Source: Massospora cicadina (lineage: Eukaryota > Entomophthoromycota > Entomophthoromycetes > Entomophthorales > Entomophthoraceae). Taken from it: DNA of 64,000 bases. Positions 11,608 through 22,769 of the stretch are shown piece by piece (the stretch's first letter is position 1; every line of letters begins with the position of its first letter). Made by a program: the position numbers and the translations under genes. Location: NCBI GenBank assembly GCA_022478985.1, contig JAKSZP010017392.1, forward strand, positions 41,362 through 105,361. Reading direction: 5' to 3'. The notes beneath the pieces are model-generated. The model saw nothing but the letters and a program-made list of their open reading frames with translations. It was not told where the DNA came from and did not search any database.

Positions 11608-11625
11608 TGGTGCTCACTACAGGGG
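11608..11625 (+). other. Element E primer-binding site
   Basis: TGGTGCTCACTACAGGGG begins three bases after the LTR end. It is the clearest form of a motif shared with B, D and F. Its complement ends in CCA, as a tRNA primer would. The tRNA species was not identified. Confidence 0.65.
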
Positions 11626-11651
11626 TAGTTGAGTAGAAGAATTTATCCAGA

Positions 11652-12925
11652 ATGTCGTACAAAGAAGAGATGCGCAAGTTGTGTACTGAGATCGCCACAG
11701 TGAACCAGAACGCCTTAAACTCTGCAGACCACCGGGAGTTTGCAGCCTTAGAAGAATGAGTCACCAAGGTGGAGGAAGGAGTTGACAACGTAGCCAACTT
11801 TGGGAACGAGTTACTTGGTAAAATAAACTTGTTAAAGAGGAAAGAAGGAGACCTCGTATGGCAGGTCCTATTCCTGAAAATGGAACGTGAATCATATTGC
11901 GTTCATTTAAGAAAATTCAGTGTGGACATTGAGAAGTTAATGAAAGAAATAGAGAAAACTGAAAGCTCACAGAATTGCAATTGAGTCTGACAATGCCAGT
12001 GATGCCAAAGAAGGAAGTCTAAAACAATACTTGGGAAGACAAATACCCCAAGAAATATGCTGCCTGCATTCAATGCTATTTTGGAGATGACGCCTGAAGT
12101 CACTCCACAAGTGAGACAAGTAGCTGAACTGAGAGAATCAGCCCAAAATGACTCGGAGGAATTCAGAGCAACCCCTAAATTGCCCACATTCCATTGTGAT
12201 AACGCCCCAGCGATTTTCCGACTATCTGAAATGACCATGAATGAATATGGGGATTGTCAGAAGGAGTTGACGGTCATGAACTGCTTGAACATAGATTGCC
12301 AGAATCTGGTGTTACCCCACCTGGAGGGGGACAGCTGGTCTTATGCTGAGGCTAAAGCGGCAATAATGAAGGAGTTTTGGCATTCTAACCCGCATATCAA
12401 AACACAAGCAAGACTTTATGGGAATTCAATTCCGTAAAGACGAGTCTCTTGAAAGCTTTGCAGATTGATTCTACCAGGAATTGCAGATCCTGGCTAGAGC
12501 GAAGGTGTTATATGACTTTGATGCAAGAATCGCCTTGCAAGCAGCCCTTCAGCCCTATCACAATTTGAATTGAATGATGTCTACTGTATTTGCAACTGAG
12601 ATAACTGTTTCGCAAATGGCAGACAATTTAAAGATTTTGGGAGCAACGTTCAATGCTCTGAATAGAAGCTTTGAGTCAAATCCAGTCTGAAGTTTGAATC
12701 CCGTGAAGTGAGGCGAAGGAGCAAAGGAGACTTTTAACTGAACTGTTCCAGGGAATAGGCTGAGGATTTCAAACGGTTAAACAAGAAAGAAAAGGTCTAC
12801 TTCCAGTGTGGTGGGAAAGGGCATTTCGCCGCACACTGCAAAAAGCTGAAGGATCAAGTTAATGTGATCCAGGATAAAGGGACAGCAGTAGCCAAGGATT
12901 CAGGAAAAGGTCCTGCTGCCTAGAT
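11652..12925 (+). pseudogene. Element E gag, broken
   Basis: The start codon at 11652 follows the primer site by 26 nt. The N-terminal part (MSYKEEMRK...) is interrupted by TGA at 11758 and then continues as a Glu/Lys-rich coiled coil to about 11980. A core follows at 12057-12437 (PKLPTFHCDNAPAIFRLSE; WSYAEAKAAIMKEF). A zinc knuckle is at 12798-12839 (YFQCGGKGHFAAHC), where the first Cys of the CCHC motif is Tyr. Gag would coat the RNA and form the particle. F has the same start region. Confidence 0.75.
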
Positions 12926-13343
12926 AAGGAACAGTCTAGATCAGCGAAGAAACCTGTTCCTCCCTTTATTATGAACGAAGATATAGATATTAGTGATCTG
13001 TTTGTGGATGACGAGCAGGATCAAATATATCAAGTGGTCAACATGGACATAAACGCCTTGACCAGAGCCAGGGTGAAGAAGATTGACCCCGAGATAGTTC
13101 AGGAGGTTGCCCAGCCATACACCCAACAACTGGCGGAGAAGTCAGAAGCCCCTGGAAGATGTCCAGAGTGGAGCCTTGGGTGGCTCCCGGGATAATTATG
13201 CTGTGCCATGGAGAAATACGAGTTCTCTTGGCGAATTTAAGCAAAAAACGATGGAGATTAAGAGAAATCAAATCATTGCATTTATTCATTTAATCCTGAT
13301 GGCAGAATTGAGATAATTCCATGATTTTGGGTCTCTCAAGGAA
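12926..13343 (+). pseudogene. Element E protease/spacer region, unrecognised
   Basis: This stretch lies where the protease should be. It reads as acidic fragments (DISDLFVDDEQD at about 12986) and then VEPWVAPGIIMLCHG (about 13163-13208). I could not find a D-T/S-G active-site motif, so the protease is either too decayed or lost. The RT N-terminus begins after this. Confidence 0.4.
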
Positions 13344-14290
13344 ATGGGATTACCAGCCAGAGCAGCCAAAAGCAGCAACCTATTAGTTGATCAAGAGCAG
13401 CTCGCCGATCTGTTGGAAGGGCAGAAGGAGGAGGTGCTCAAATTATTTGAGAGATATCAGGAAGTATTTGCTCAGGATGATCACGATTTGGGATGTGTGC
13501 AAGTCATAAATTACATAGTCAACACCGGAGAAAATTTAACAATAAGAATGAGACTGATCAAAAAATCAAAAGCTTCTGAAGCAGTAGTGGAAGATAAGAT
13601 CAGCAAACTAGTAAAGCATGGGCTTCTAGTTCCGTCGTCAAGTCCCTGGGCAAGCCCAATTTTGATTGTAAATAAGAAAGATGAATTGAACCGGGTAGTG
13701 ATCAACTACAGAGGCTGAATAAAATTATGAAGAAGGATTTGTATCCCCTACCAAGGATTGATGATGCGCTGGACCAATTAGGAGAAGCGAAGTATTTCTC
13801 CACAATGGACCTAATATAGGGATAAAGGCAGATCGACTTATTAGCAGAAGACCAGGAAAAATGTGCAATTATCACCGCACAGGGGTTATACCAGCTGACT
13901 AGGATTCCCAGGGTCTTTGTAATGCGCCCGCGATGTTCCAGAGGGCCATGGATATGATATAAAGCAACCTGAAGATATCATTCATCCTGGTATATCTGGA
14001 CGATATCAATGTGTTCAGTAGAACATTTACTGTTCACCTTCAGCACTTGGAGGAAGTGTTTAAGAGACTTTCCGCGGCTAACCTGGAGATCAAGCCACGG
14101 AAGTGCTACTTCTTCAAGAAGGAGCTTGAATACCTGGGATTTGTGATCAACGCAAATGGATTGCAGCCACAACCCCAGAAGATAGCAGCTATTGAACAGA
14201 TGCTTTGCTGAAGAGTTTCCAAGACATCCAAGTATTCCTTGGGATGGTTGGATACTATAGAAGATTTATTCAGGACTTCGCCCAAAATAG
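13344..14290 (+). pseudogene. Element E reverse transcriptase, broken
   Basis: Plus-strand fragments give KLVKHGLLVPSSSPWASPI (13605-13660), NRVVINYR, then, in another frame, KDLYPLPRIDDALDQLGEA and KYFSTMDL (13735-13812). The catalytic block is LVYLDDINVFSRTF (YLDD at about 13993-14004), followed by HLQHLEEVFKRL and PRKCYFFKKELEYLGFVI. At least one frameshift (near 13715) and several stops separate them. The domain order and motifs are those of gypsy RT. Confidence 0.85.
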
Positions 14291-14870
14291 CTAAGCCTTT
14301 ATTTCATTTATAAAAAATTCAAAAAAGGATTCATATGGAATGAAGAGGCCCAGGACTCTTTTGATGAATTACGCTACTACCTGATAAAGTCGCTGATTAT
14401 TAAATATCCAAATTTCAATTGGGAGTTTATCATTCAAACTGATGCTTCATTGATGGTGATCAGCACCATACTGAGCCAAGTAGTTGAACTTGGGGACAAA
14501 CATCCAGTGGCATATGTGAGCTGAACACTCTCTGCCATGAAGAGGAATTACACCGTAACTGAGCATGAATGCCTTGCGGTCATTTACACCTGTAAACAGT
14601 TTTGGGTGTATGTCTATGGAACACAATTTAATTTGGTGACAGACCGCTCTTCATTGCGTTGGTTGCACAATCTGCAGGAACCTGAAGGATGACTGGCCTG
14701 ATGGGCACTCAAGCTTCAGGCTTTTGATTATGAGATAGTCCACTGAGCGGGGGCTTCTCACCAGAACGCAGATGGCTTATCACGGTTACCATTGGTCCAG
14801 TTGGTATATCCGCAGGTGGATGAGCTATTCCAGAGAATGGTTGAAGGAAGAATTGAGGATGAGCCTTGAG
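14291..14870 (+). pseudogene. Element E RNase H, broken
   Basis: Landmarks are FIWNEEAQDSFDELR, IIQTDASL (about 14428-14450), HPVAYVS then a TGA, NYTVTEHECLAVIY, FNLVTDRSSLRWLHN and ALKLQAFDYEIVH. Three stops fall where relatives have Arg (VS-stop-TLS, G-stop-LA, A-stop-WALKL), each compatible with CGA to TGA. NADGLSRLPL at about 14766 marks the end of the domain. Confidence 0.85.
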
Positions 14871-16010
14871 AAATCCAAGGTGCACTTCAAAAAGTGATGG
14901 AAAACACTGAAATCGTGGATGTACAAGTATTCAAGATGGAGAAATGGGAAATGGTTATTATTCCTTAAACCATTGGAGAGAGCAGCGATTGTTCAAGCTG
15001 CTCATAAGGTTGTCAGGAATGGAGGCCTAAGAAGAATGACCAGCCATATTTGCCAGTATTATTAATGGGAATCAATTAGTTATGATGTTGTGGACCATCT
15101 GGCTTGTTGCGTGGAATGCCAACTGCATAAACCACACAAGAATACAATTTGATACTGACTGTTCCAATCTGGATTTGCATGGCGCACAGTGTCTATCGAC
15201 ATGATGGGTACTGTTGGCAATGAGTACAGGAGGAGTGAAATACATCATAGTAGCCATTGATCATCTGATGAGATGGGTTGAAATGAAAGCATTAACCCGA
15301 GTTGATGCTACCAGTACTGCGAGATTCATCCTGGATCAAGTAGTATACTGGCATGGGTGTCCACAAGTTATACTGAGCAATAATGGGACCAACTTCACGT
15401 CCCATGTGATCCTGAGGCTAAACAAAATAATGGGGATCTGGGGAGTCATGTCAGTACCATACTGGCTGGAGATGAATGGACTGGTAGAATGGGTCAATGG
15501 GATGCTGGCCACGATGATGAGGAAGCTAGTCGCAGGGAGAACTTCTGCATGAAGAATGTACCTGAGTTTGGTGACGTTTGCCTACAACATCAGTCATCAT
15601 ATGGCAACGGGAAAGATGCCATTTGAATTACTTTACAGGAGGAAGGCCGCATTACCACCGATACTATATTCAGTAGTAATACCTTTCAGGGATGAGTACC
15701 AAACTATACCTGAACCAACTGACAAGTATTGATTGATATGCAATCGCAAGCATTTGATACTACCTTAAAGAAAAGGATATGAGCAAAATTGACGGATGAT
15801 AAAGACTGACCGCCATTAGAAGAATACGAATAGGAGAAAGAGTCACCTATTGTGATATGCATGGTTTCAGATGAAGAAACAAGTTGGATGCATTATGGTC
15901 AGGTCTGTTCAAAGTAATCACCAAGATGGTGACCAATGCTTATTCCATCAAGAATCTCTTGGATGGAAGAGTAGTAAATTGAGTCCAAACTAAGTATTTA
16001 AAGCGGTGGA
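14871..16010 (+). pseudogene. Element E integrase, broken
   Basis: The HHCC zinc domain spans about 14985-15150 (AHKVV.NGGLRRMTSHI and CCVECQLHK). The catalytic core at 15214-15552 has KYIIVAIDHLMRWVE, then ILSNNGTNF, where the usual second catalytic Asp is Asn, and NGLVEWVNG carrying the Glu. A TGA at 15550 and others follow. The C-terminal part has FELLYRRKAALPPIL and a GPY-like segment with YSIKNLLDGRVVN (about 15940-15978). Element F has the same C-terminus. No chromodomain is seen. Confidence 0.85.
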
Positions 16011-16260
16011 TCAAAAAAAAAAATAAAAAAAGAGTTCCCAAAGGACAATGAACCATTAAGTTGGTCATGTCCTAATGATTAGGTCAAGTCCAAAAAAAGG
16101 ACCTCTGAACCATAGAAAACTGGTAGGTTTAAGTGCCCAGGATCCAGTTTGGGGGAAAAGATGGACCTCTGAACCAAAACAAGGTCAAGTCCCATAGAAA
16201 AAAAAAAGGAAATAAAAGTAGAAAATTGATAAAAGAAATTGATAAAAAAATAGAACTGAT
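16011..16260 (+). repeat. Element E degenerate tandem repeat between pol and antisense ORF
   Basis: The motif GGACCTCTGAACCA recurs at about 16097 and 16161, with a variant near 16042, each followed within about 30-40 bases by GGTCAAGTC or GGTCATGTC and an A-run. It lies between two convergent ORFs, at the 3' end of both, so it is a candidate termination/polyadenylation spacer. F has related repeats at 54745-54990 and 53190-53430. Confidence 0.6.
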
Positions 16261-16278
16261 ATATATAAATTTTTATTT

Positions 16279-17449
16279 TTAATGATTGTCCTCAGTGCGG
16301 GGATGATTCCGCCTATGTCGCCTCTTGGGGGGGAGGATGGATCTTGGTAGGAAGGAAAGCCCGTCAAAATTGATATGCAATTGGACACTTGCAATGGCGA
16401 GTCCTACACGAAACCATGTTTGTTGAGCTGACGCTGAGCCCTGAGAGAACGCGACTAGGGGAAGGTAAATAGATATGTCAGAAGATGCCAATCGCAAAAC
16501 CCCAGAGCGGGGTGGAAAACAGCAATAAAGGAAGAGGCAATCGGTGAATAACCCCAAGTAATCGTGATAAGGCACCAGCGCTGGAAGATTTGTCTTGAGT
16601 GCCTGCTGACAGGCCTCATCAAGAATACTGGACATGTGAGCTGGCAGCGAAGAAGAGGTACTCGCGGGAGGTTGTCAAATCATATCCCCAATTAGTGCCA
16701 TCAATGGAAGATAACGATGGGAAGCTCCAGAGAAGAGGTAGTAATGCAAAGAATGGATTGCATCCTGTAAACAATGACTACAGGCTTTGCAGAAGCTGAA
16801 ACTGAATGACCGATGAAAATCAGGTGAGGCTTGAAGCTTTGTTGATCAACTTCGAAGAACTTGGCTGGCAAAGCGGAGAGCATAAGTTACAGTATCCCAA
16901 TCCAGAAGGTTGTCCAGATCCAAGGGATTCAGCGCTAATGACAATGCCTCAGTGACTTGCACTTGAAGTTCAGCATAGGGGAGCTCATAATGAATGCTGT
17001 TCCTGATTGAAAGCTCAGAAACCAGCACCGCGGGTTGGTAAAATTGATGTTTTGGAAGAGGAACTCAGGGAGCAATTTAGCCCAGCCAGGAACGAAAATT
17101 CTAAAGCAGTTGGCATAACCTCTGGAGCATCAATGATGATTTTTGGAGCCTCAGTGAAAGGAGCTAAATCCAGAAGGGTTTCAAAGTCCAACTTGGGGAT
17201 CAACTGTAAGGGAAGAGTCAGTCAAGAGTTATTTGAAATGATGGCAAACCTGGTTTTGGTGGGATTGTATACCATTTCTGGTAACTCAATGGAAGGACTA
17301 GCCCCTTGCGCCAGACTAGGCGTATGAGTCCTGGAAGGACCATAGAAGAGGTTCCACCAAGCATCCTGACTCATCCACTGGAAGAGGAGGAGGTCTGAAT
17401 CTGACAGACTTTTCAGAAGTTGCTGATAACTAGATTCTGAGTTTGACAT
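16279..17449 (-). pseudogene. Antisense ORF of element E (unknown protein, about 390 codons)
   Basis: Runs on the strand opposite to gag-pol, from ATG at 17449 (MSNSESSYQQLLKSLSDSD) to TAA at 16281-16279 (HPRTEDNH). It aligns end to end with the antisense ORF of F (56217-55042), with the same start, the same end motif (RTEDNH against QVEDNP) and nearly the same length. In one 32-residue stretch around LKTNLPALVPYHDYLGLF, 25 residues are identical. Here the frame is broken by a net one-base shift and a few stops. N-terminal half: acidic, Leu-rich (LDFETLLDLAPF). C-terminus: basic (PPKRRHRRNHP). No domain is recognised. It is not env or an RT-related protein by any motif I can see. Antisense ORFs downstream of pol are known in some plant gypsy elements, but I cannot link this one to them. 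Confidence 0.75.
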
Positions 17450-18017
17450 ATGAGAAGGGCTAGAGGGGGATGTCAGACTTATATAGAAGTTGACATTATG
17501 CACCCTACAATCCATTAGGCTCTAATTTCAGGAAATTTATTTCATAGAATCTAATGAAATAAGCTTTTCAAGGGAAGATTTAAAAATGACTTACAGCCAA
17601 AAGGTTATGAGTGAAATAGCGAAGGTGAACATAAATAAGTATTTTTAATCAAGCTGTGAAACAAACATCGATGGCAAGAGTCTCCTGTCTAGGATGAGGA
17701 GAGAATCAGGAATTTGAGGACGCCAGACCAAGAAACCTGAATATGACAGTGGGTCATATAACCTGATGGGGGTAAAACTGTATCCTGGGAAAAATTTGTT
17801 ATGAGTAAATCAATCAGCTTGGCATGGCAAGAGGTCATGGGGACTGCACTCTGAATAGGCAGTAGCGAGGAGGAAGAGGAGGATTGCTGTAGGCTGAAGG
17901 TCATCCCAAGCAGCATTGAGTAATGACAAGTGTACTCCACTTGAATCAATGAAGTATTCAACCAGGTGTCCGAAGCAGTGTTTCTATGCCCAGTCTTTTC
18001 TTGATGAAAATCTAGGC
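17450..18017 (-). other. Element E region upstream of the antisense ORF
   Basis: Between the antisense ORF and the 3' LTR. A minus-strand reading (about 17900-17820) gives a hydrophobic run, ILLFLLATAYSE, followed by CSPHDLLPC; F has the matching LLLFLLATTYSE and RSSHDLLSC. Further along, SLLILDRRLLPSMFVS (E) matches FLLILDRRFLPSMFVS (F) near 17696-17650. These conserved pieces suggest a leader exon or a separate upstream ORF with a signal-peptide-like segment. Splice sites cannot be fixed by eye. Confidence 0.45.
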
Positions 18018-18029
18018 AAGAGGGGGATG
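18017..18029 (+). other. Element E polypurine tract
   Basis: GCAAGAGGGGGATG lies immediately before the 3' LTR start TGTTGGGAT, as required to prime plus-strand DNA. F has GGCAAGTGGGGGG in the same place. Confidence 0.7.
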
Positions 18030-19176
18030 TGTTGGGATTTTTGCCCATATTCCCAGCCTGCTAGATTACCTGGTATCGCTAGTGAAAAATTCCCTAAAGC
18101 CAAGTGAATTAGAAATCGGCTGACCCATATTTTGGAGGAACTACATTTGGGGGATTTTCGTATATTTGTCTGGTTGTATAAATCAGGGATCAATCCAGAT
18201 GAATACCTTATATCTCATCAGGTGGAGCGGCCAATAAAATAGGGGCATCTGATAGTGATTAACTATCAGGTGTACTGATTGGGATCAGCCAGGTTTCATC
18301 ACTGACTGATTGGGAATATTTAAAGAGTTGCGAGGTGAGTGATGCTGCCTGAAACTGGCAAATCGATTGGTTGGTGAAGTGACCTGCCATAATGGGTAAT
18401 AAGTCCCATTACCTAAGCAGGTCACTAGCCAATTATGGTTGGTTCACTTGGATCAAGAGGAAAACATTAGGGACACGTTTCTGAATCTTTCCATTTGAGG
18501 TCTCAAGGATGTCCAACGTCAGAATCCTAGCCAGGATGGGGAAGACCATCGCTGCTGAGATGAGGAAGCGTGATTCAATGGCACTGGCTGCCATTTCTTG
18601 AAGAGGTGTAAACTAAGGGTTAGACAGCTGAATCCCCTATAAATTTCCTTGGATTCACTCTAATAAAATATAGCTAAAAACACTTATACACTTATACATT
18701 ACTACTTTAGAACATTATTAGTTTTATTGTAGATTTGGTAAAAGTTAGACTATCAGCATCTAGCGTGAAGATTCCATCTCAAGGATATTATTGCAGAAGG
18801 CAATAATTGGTAGACTCTCAGAGAAGAGTAGAGATCCAAGCGTGGATCTAGAGATGAAGGGAACCATGGCTAAGGGATTACTGCCAACTGTGTATTGGGC
18901 AAAAGGAGACTGCCATCAGAGGATCTTAATAAAGATTGAGTGGACAGGATTACAGGGAACGAATCCCTATGAGTACAATATCAAGTATTAATTGGAAATA
19001 CCAGCCAAAGCGTTGGCCTGAAAATAATTCTAACTCAACTACAGATAATAGTCATCATACTATTATCACTTTATATATTCTTACAACGCGAGGTGCATGA
19101 GGAAATTGCACCTGTGCAGTAGAAAGATTACTAGGGTTGACCTCCAATAATCAACCCAACGGAGTAAATTTTTACA
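18030..19176 (+). repeat. Element E 3' LTR
   Basis: Starts TGTTGGGATTTTTGCCC and ends TTTTTACA; followed by TATAC, the target duplication. Near-identical to 10457-11604 with scattered transitions. A TATA-like TTGTATAAATCAGGG lies near 18173. Confidence 0.92.
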
Positions 19177-19181
19177 TATAC

Positions 19182-19850
19182 TAAAATATTTTAAGTCATA
19201 GGAGGTTAAGTTTATCATTTAGATAGTAATATTTAAAGTATGGGAGGAAATCAGGATTATTATGAGTGATAAGCAATTGACAGATGTAAAGGTGAAAAAC
19301 CAAGAAGGTAGGAGGTGATGGCACATTCCAGGCTCATAGTTGTATTAGATCAGAAAAACCATTAAAGGATGAATTGAGATTAATAATGGTTACACAGTTA
19401 AGTGGTATCCTTTATTTTCCATTAGAAAACAAATAAAGAGTAAGGAATAATCAGTTGAATAAGGCGGTTTAAGAGAGGAGATAAATACTGAATATAAATT
19501 TGAGCTTAATATCAAAATGATATTAAGTCAGTTCAGGCATTCTTCTCTATATTAATTGGCCAGTATAGCACTAAATTTGGCGATTTATCCATAATTTTTT
19601 TGGGTTGTGAAATTGGCGTTATTATGAAAAATTGCTATGTGTTTTAAAATAGATTATTATTAGTGATTTTGGTTTTAGGCCCAATCAAAATATAAATTGA
19701 AAAATAATGTTAAATATGAACCAATGTTGCCAGTAATAATAGATAAGTTGACATTAAAGAAAGTAACAACTAAACTATAATCCTTAATTCTGGCCTTACC
19801 CAGACTAAGGCAAAGCCCAACAAGGGAGTTGGGTGTAAGTTGCTACTTCT
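19182..19850. other. AT-rich flank of element E, no feature recognised
   Basis: Between the E target duplication and the RNase H remnant of element J. If J is complete its integrase should lie here on the minus strand, but I see no readable motif. Confidence 0.4.
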
Positions 19851-20700
19851 ATAGGCAATTTCACATATTATAACTCAAAGAATCTTTTAATCATCTGAAT
19901 TGATGAGGGGCTGATATCTGTGGTAATTGTTGTACATCAAGGCACCATGGTCAGTGTGAATGGTGAACAGAAATCTAGACCCATGAAAATGATTGAACCA
20001 GAGTTGTACAGCTTATACAAGATGTGCTATTTACAGTTTGCATAGTTTCGTTAAGACAGTGACTTTTTATTGAAAAGGTAAGACATAAGCGCTCTCTCCG
20101 TCATCCATTTCCTGAAAAAAAGCTGCACCCACTACAAAACTCGGTACTCAGTGACAAAAATAAGGGACAATTATGATCCACATTCACAAGGATGGTATTA
20201 ACAATAGTAGAAACTTTACCAGGATATAAGCTGCACCACATTCTGCTATCAAGAGTAGGGGTTTCTTTCCTGAGGCCAATTAGAGGGGAAGCAACTTCTG
20301 ACATATAAAATATTTTTATATATATTATAGGTCATTGGGGATCTTTGTAGTTCAGTAACTGAATTGTTAGTTGCCCAATCTAGAATGGTTGCGTTTGATG
20401 GGAACAATCATGTTTATCTGGTAAAAATATGATAATCTTTAAAAAGAAACTTTGTTTAGATAAAATCACTACTCAATTTGGTGGCATGGTCTGCCTGTTT
20501 CTAGCGTTAAATGACTCTACTAGATGTAGATCATGGTACGCTCCATTATGGAAAAAAGATGTTATCCATTTTAGATATCTGAAGAAATTGAGGTTTTACA
20601 GGTTATAGACAAAAACAAACGTTATGGGCTCTCACATTTGAGACGTGAAAAAGCAGATAGCCCAGAAAATAGTAGATGGAGTTTATTAAATCTCTGTATT
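19851..20700 (-). pseudogene. Element J: decayed gypsy RT/RNase H connection
   Basis: A minus-strand reading gives SEVASPLIGLRKETPTLDS (20300-20245), which matches the RT/RNase H connection of gypsy elements, then LVNVDHNCPLFLSLSTEF, and after stops FHGSRFLFTIHTDHGALMY (about 20000-19945), the RNase H block with the TDH motif. No LTRs were found. It is an older fragment than E. Confidence 0.55.
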
Positions 20701-21500
20701 ACATGAGATTCCCTCATGCTTATTGAACTCTAGGAAATTGCCTAAAATTAAATCACAAGTAAAAATAATGATAAATCTAAATCAATATAATCAGCAACTA
20801 TATTTGTTTTCACTTTTTGGTTTTTATTAATACAACTTACTAAATTTTTCTGGTTTGTATTGCTTTTTTAGCTGAGCCTGTTGACCCCTTATTGCAATTA
20901 GGTCTTGAAAGATCTTAATTTACTATCATTGATCTTATATGAACCTTTAATTTTGTGATTAGTTTATAATGAATTTGATCAACTCAGTTTTCTAAAATAT
21001 AGAGGTTGTTAATAATTTAGGTAAGTCAACAACACTATAAAATTCAAGTTTGATAATTAGATGTGATAATGCTGTTTAGAGTTGATTGTTTATTGTTTTG
21101 ACTCAGTTAGCAGTTAAGGAGGTTTGGGTCAGGTGATTTAGTTGGTCCAATAATCTAGAAAAGGTTAAATAAAAATCTGAGCATGAAAAATTGTTGGGAG
21201 TTAATTGTCCCTTTTTCCTGACTCAATTAAATTGAAAAAAGAGTTTGACAAGTAATTTGAGTGAGCCAAGATTATGGCGAGATTGGATATGACTCTTGAG
21301 AATAATAATTAAAGCAAAAGCCTGAATGTCTCTCAGGAGTGATAAATATCTAGAGTCAGTTTGTAATCTTTTGCAACAGTTGATAGCTGGAATTATGGTT
21401 AAACCTGTATCATTAGGGTATTGAAACTAGTTGCAATAGGTCTAGAATGAATATGATTGAATATAGAGCTTTTTGCTTTGGATAAATAAATATAGAGTGT
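20701..21500. other. AT-rich stretch without recognised gene
   Basis: Multiple stops in all frames. It lies between the J fragment and the 3' part of element I and probably holds unrecognisable remains of both. Confidence 0.3.
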
Positions 21501-22089
21501 TTGGGTTGTGACCCCAAATCATGTCAATATTTCCACACTTGCACCTCCTTGACTAGATTCTGGAGTTTTGGTGGATAGTTATTTCAAAGATGCTTTGTTT
21601 TACCAATAATCATTGTCCTTTATCCAGTTGTAATCCATAGAATGGGTAGTGTCTTAATTCTTATAGGGTCATTGAAACTCATCATGTACATTATTTACAA
21701 TCCAGCCTCTACAAATTACCTTAGTTGTGTAAACGTCTGGTCCCATTCTGTTATTTATTGTAAATAACCCTTCCAAAATTATTATATCTTATTTGTTCTT
21801 CCAGCATAATGGGTATTACAACAAGACACTGCCTCCTATTTAGTAATTGGGTAAACTAGGTTTTTTATAATTGGTTAATTTCTGTGATATTTTCCTGTCC
21901 ATAATGAAGCCGTAGAACTGAGATTGTAATGTCAATAATGATTTCATTAGTCTATCAGTATATTCAGAGGGTTAATGTTGGCAAATTGAGGAGTATTGAG
22001 CTTAGAAATGTAGCAGAGCTGGCTGATGAAGTATAGAAATTAAAATAGGTTATTCCCCATTGTGCTGTGACAGCTGATATTGTATGAAA

Positions 22090-22700
22090 ACAAAGCAAAC
22101 CCAACATGCATTGCCACTGTGATGGTTAGTTAATTACTTATTTGTATAAATATTATGTACTATGATACCATTCAATTTGTTCAACTACCCCAGTTAGTTT
22201 GAGGTTGATAAGGGGCTGATAAGACGCCTCTAATAGATATAAGCTCATTTAGTTGTAGAATCACATTAGTTGTAGAATTGGTCCCATTGTCAGTGAGTTA
22301 CATCTAGGTGCAATCATGTTAATAATATTTTCTACTAAAAATTCTATTGTGGTCAATGCTCCCATATCTCATATTGCCTTGGCCACAACCCTATTTAGTA
22401 AGGTGGTCAATTGCCACATCAGTATGTTTAGAATTTAGGCTGTTGGTAGGTTGGCCCAATTACACCTATCAAAATGGTGTGCCTAGCCCATATTTGGTTT
22501 CATTACTGGTATGTTGTCTGTTTAAGCAATGCCTTATTTAGTTGTTTTATGACAATGTGAAATTACATCCTGTACGTCAAACTGTTTGAACTCCTAACAG
22601 AAGTTGGCCCTAACTTAGATAAGTGTTTTTAATAGCAATCCAAGGCTTATGGCTCAGTGGTCCTACATTATACTATTTGTCCTTCTAAATAGTCTTAGTA
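22090..22700 (-). pseudogene. Element I integrase fragment
   Basis: Minus-strand pieces: FDVQDVISHCHKTTK (zinc-domain-like, about 22590-22545), VAIDHLTK (about 22412-22390), LTDNGTNS and [14 protein letters not shown] (22300-22230), then SAPYQPQTN (22215-22190). These are the ordered core motifs of gypsy integrase with frameshifts between them. Confidence 0.6.
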
Positions 22701-22769
22701 TTAATTTTCTGATCCATCATGTAGTTTTAATATAATATTCCTTTTTTGATCACAGTTTCATTCATAAGT

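Larger units (their letters stand above)
10457..19176 (+). mobile_element. Element E: complete Ty3/gypsy element with an antisense ORF
   Basis: Bounded by LTRs 10457-11604 and 18030-19176 and by a perfect 5-bp target duplication, TATAC, at 10452-10456 and 19177-19181. Order: 5' LTR, primer site, gag, (protease), RT, RNase H, integrase, tandem repeat, antisense ORF, polypurine tract, 3' LTR. The LTRs differ at few sites, so the insertion is fairly recent, yet gag-pol has many stops, often TGA where relatives have Arg or Trp. About 2 kb lie between integrase and 3' LTR, against almost none in B and D; this extra module is shared with element F. Confidence 0.92.

Noticed and set aside
16599..17327. 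Plus-strand frames downstream of E integrase (66 and 106 codons)
   Set aside because: They lie opposite the conserved antisense ORF and have no counterpart in F, whereas the minus strand does.
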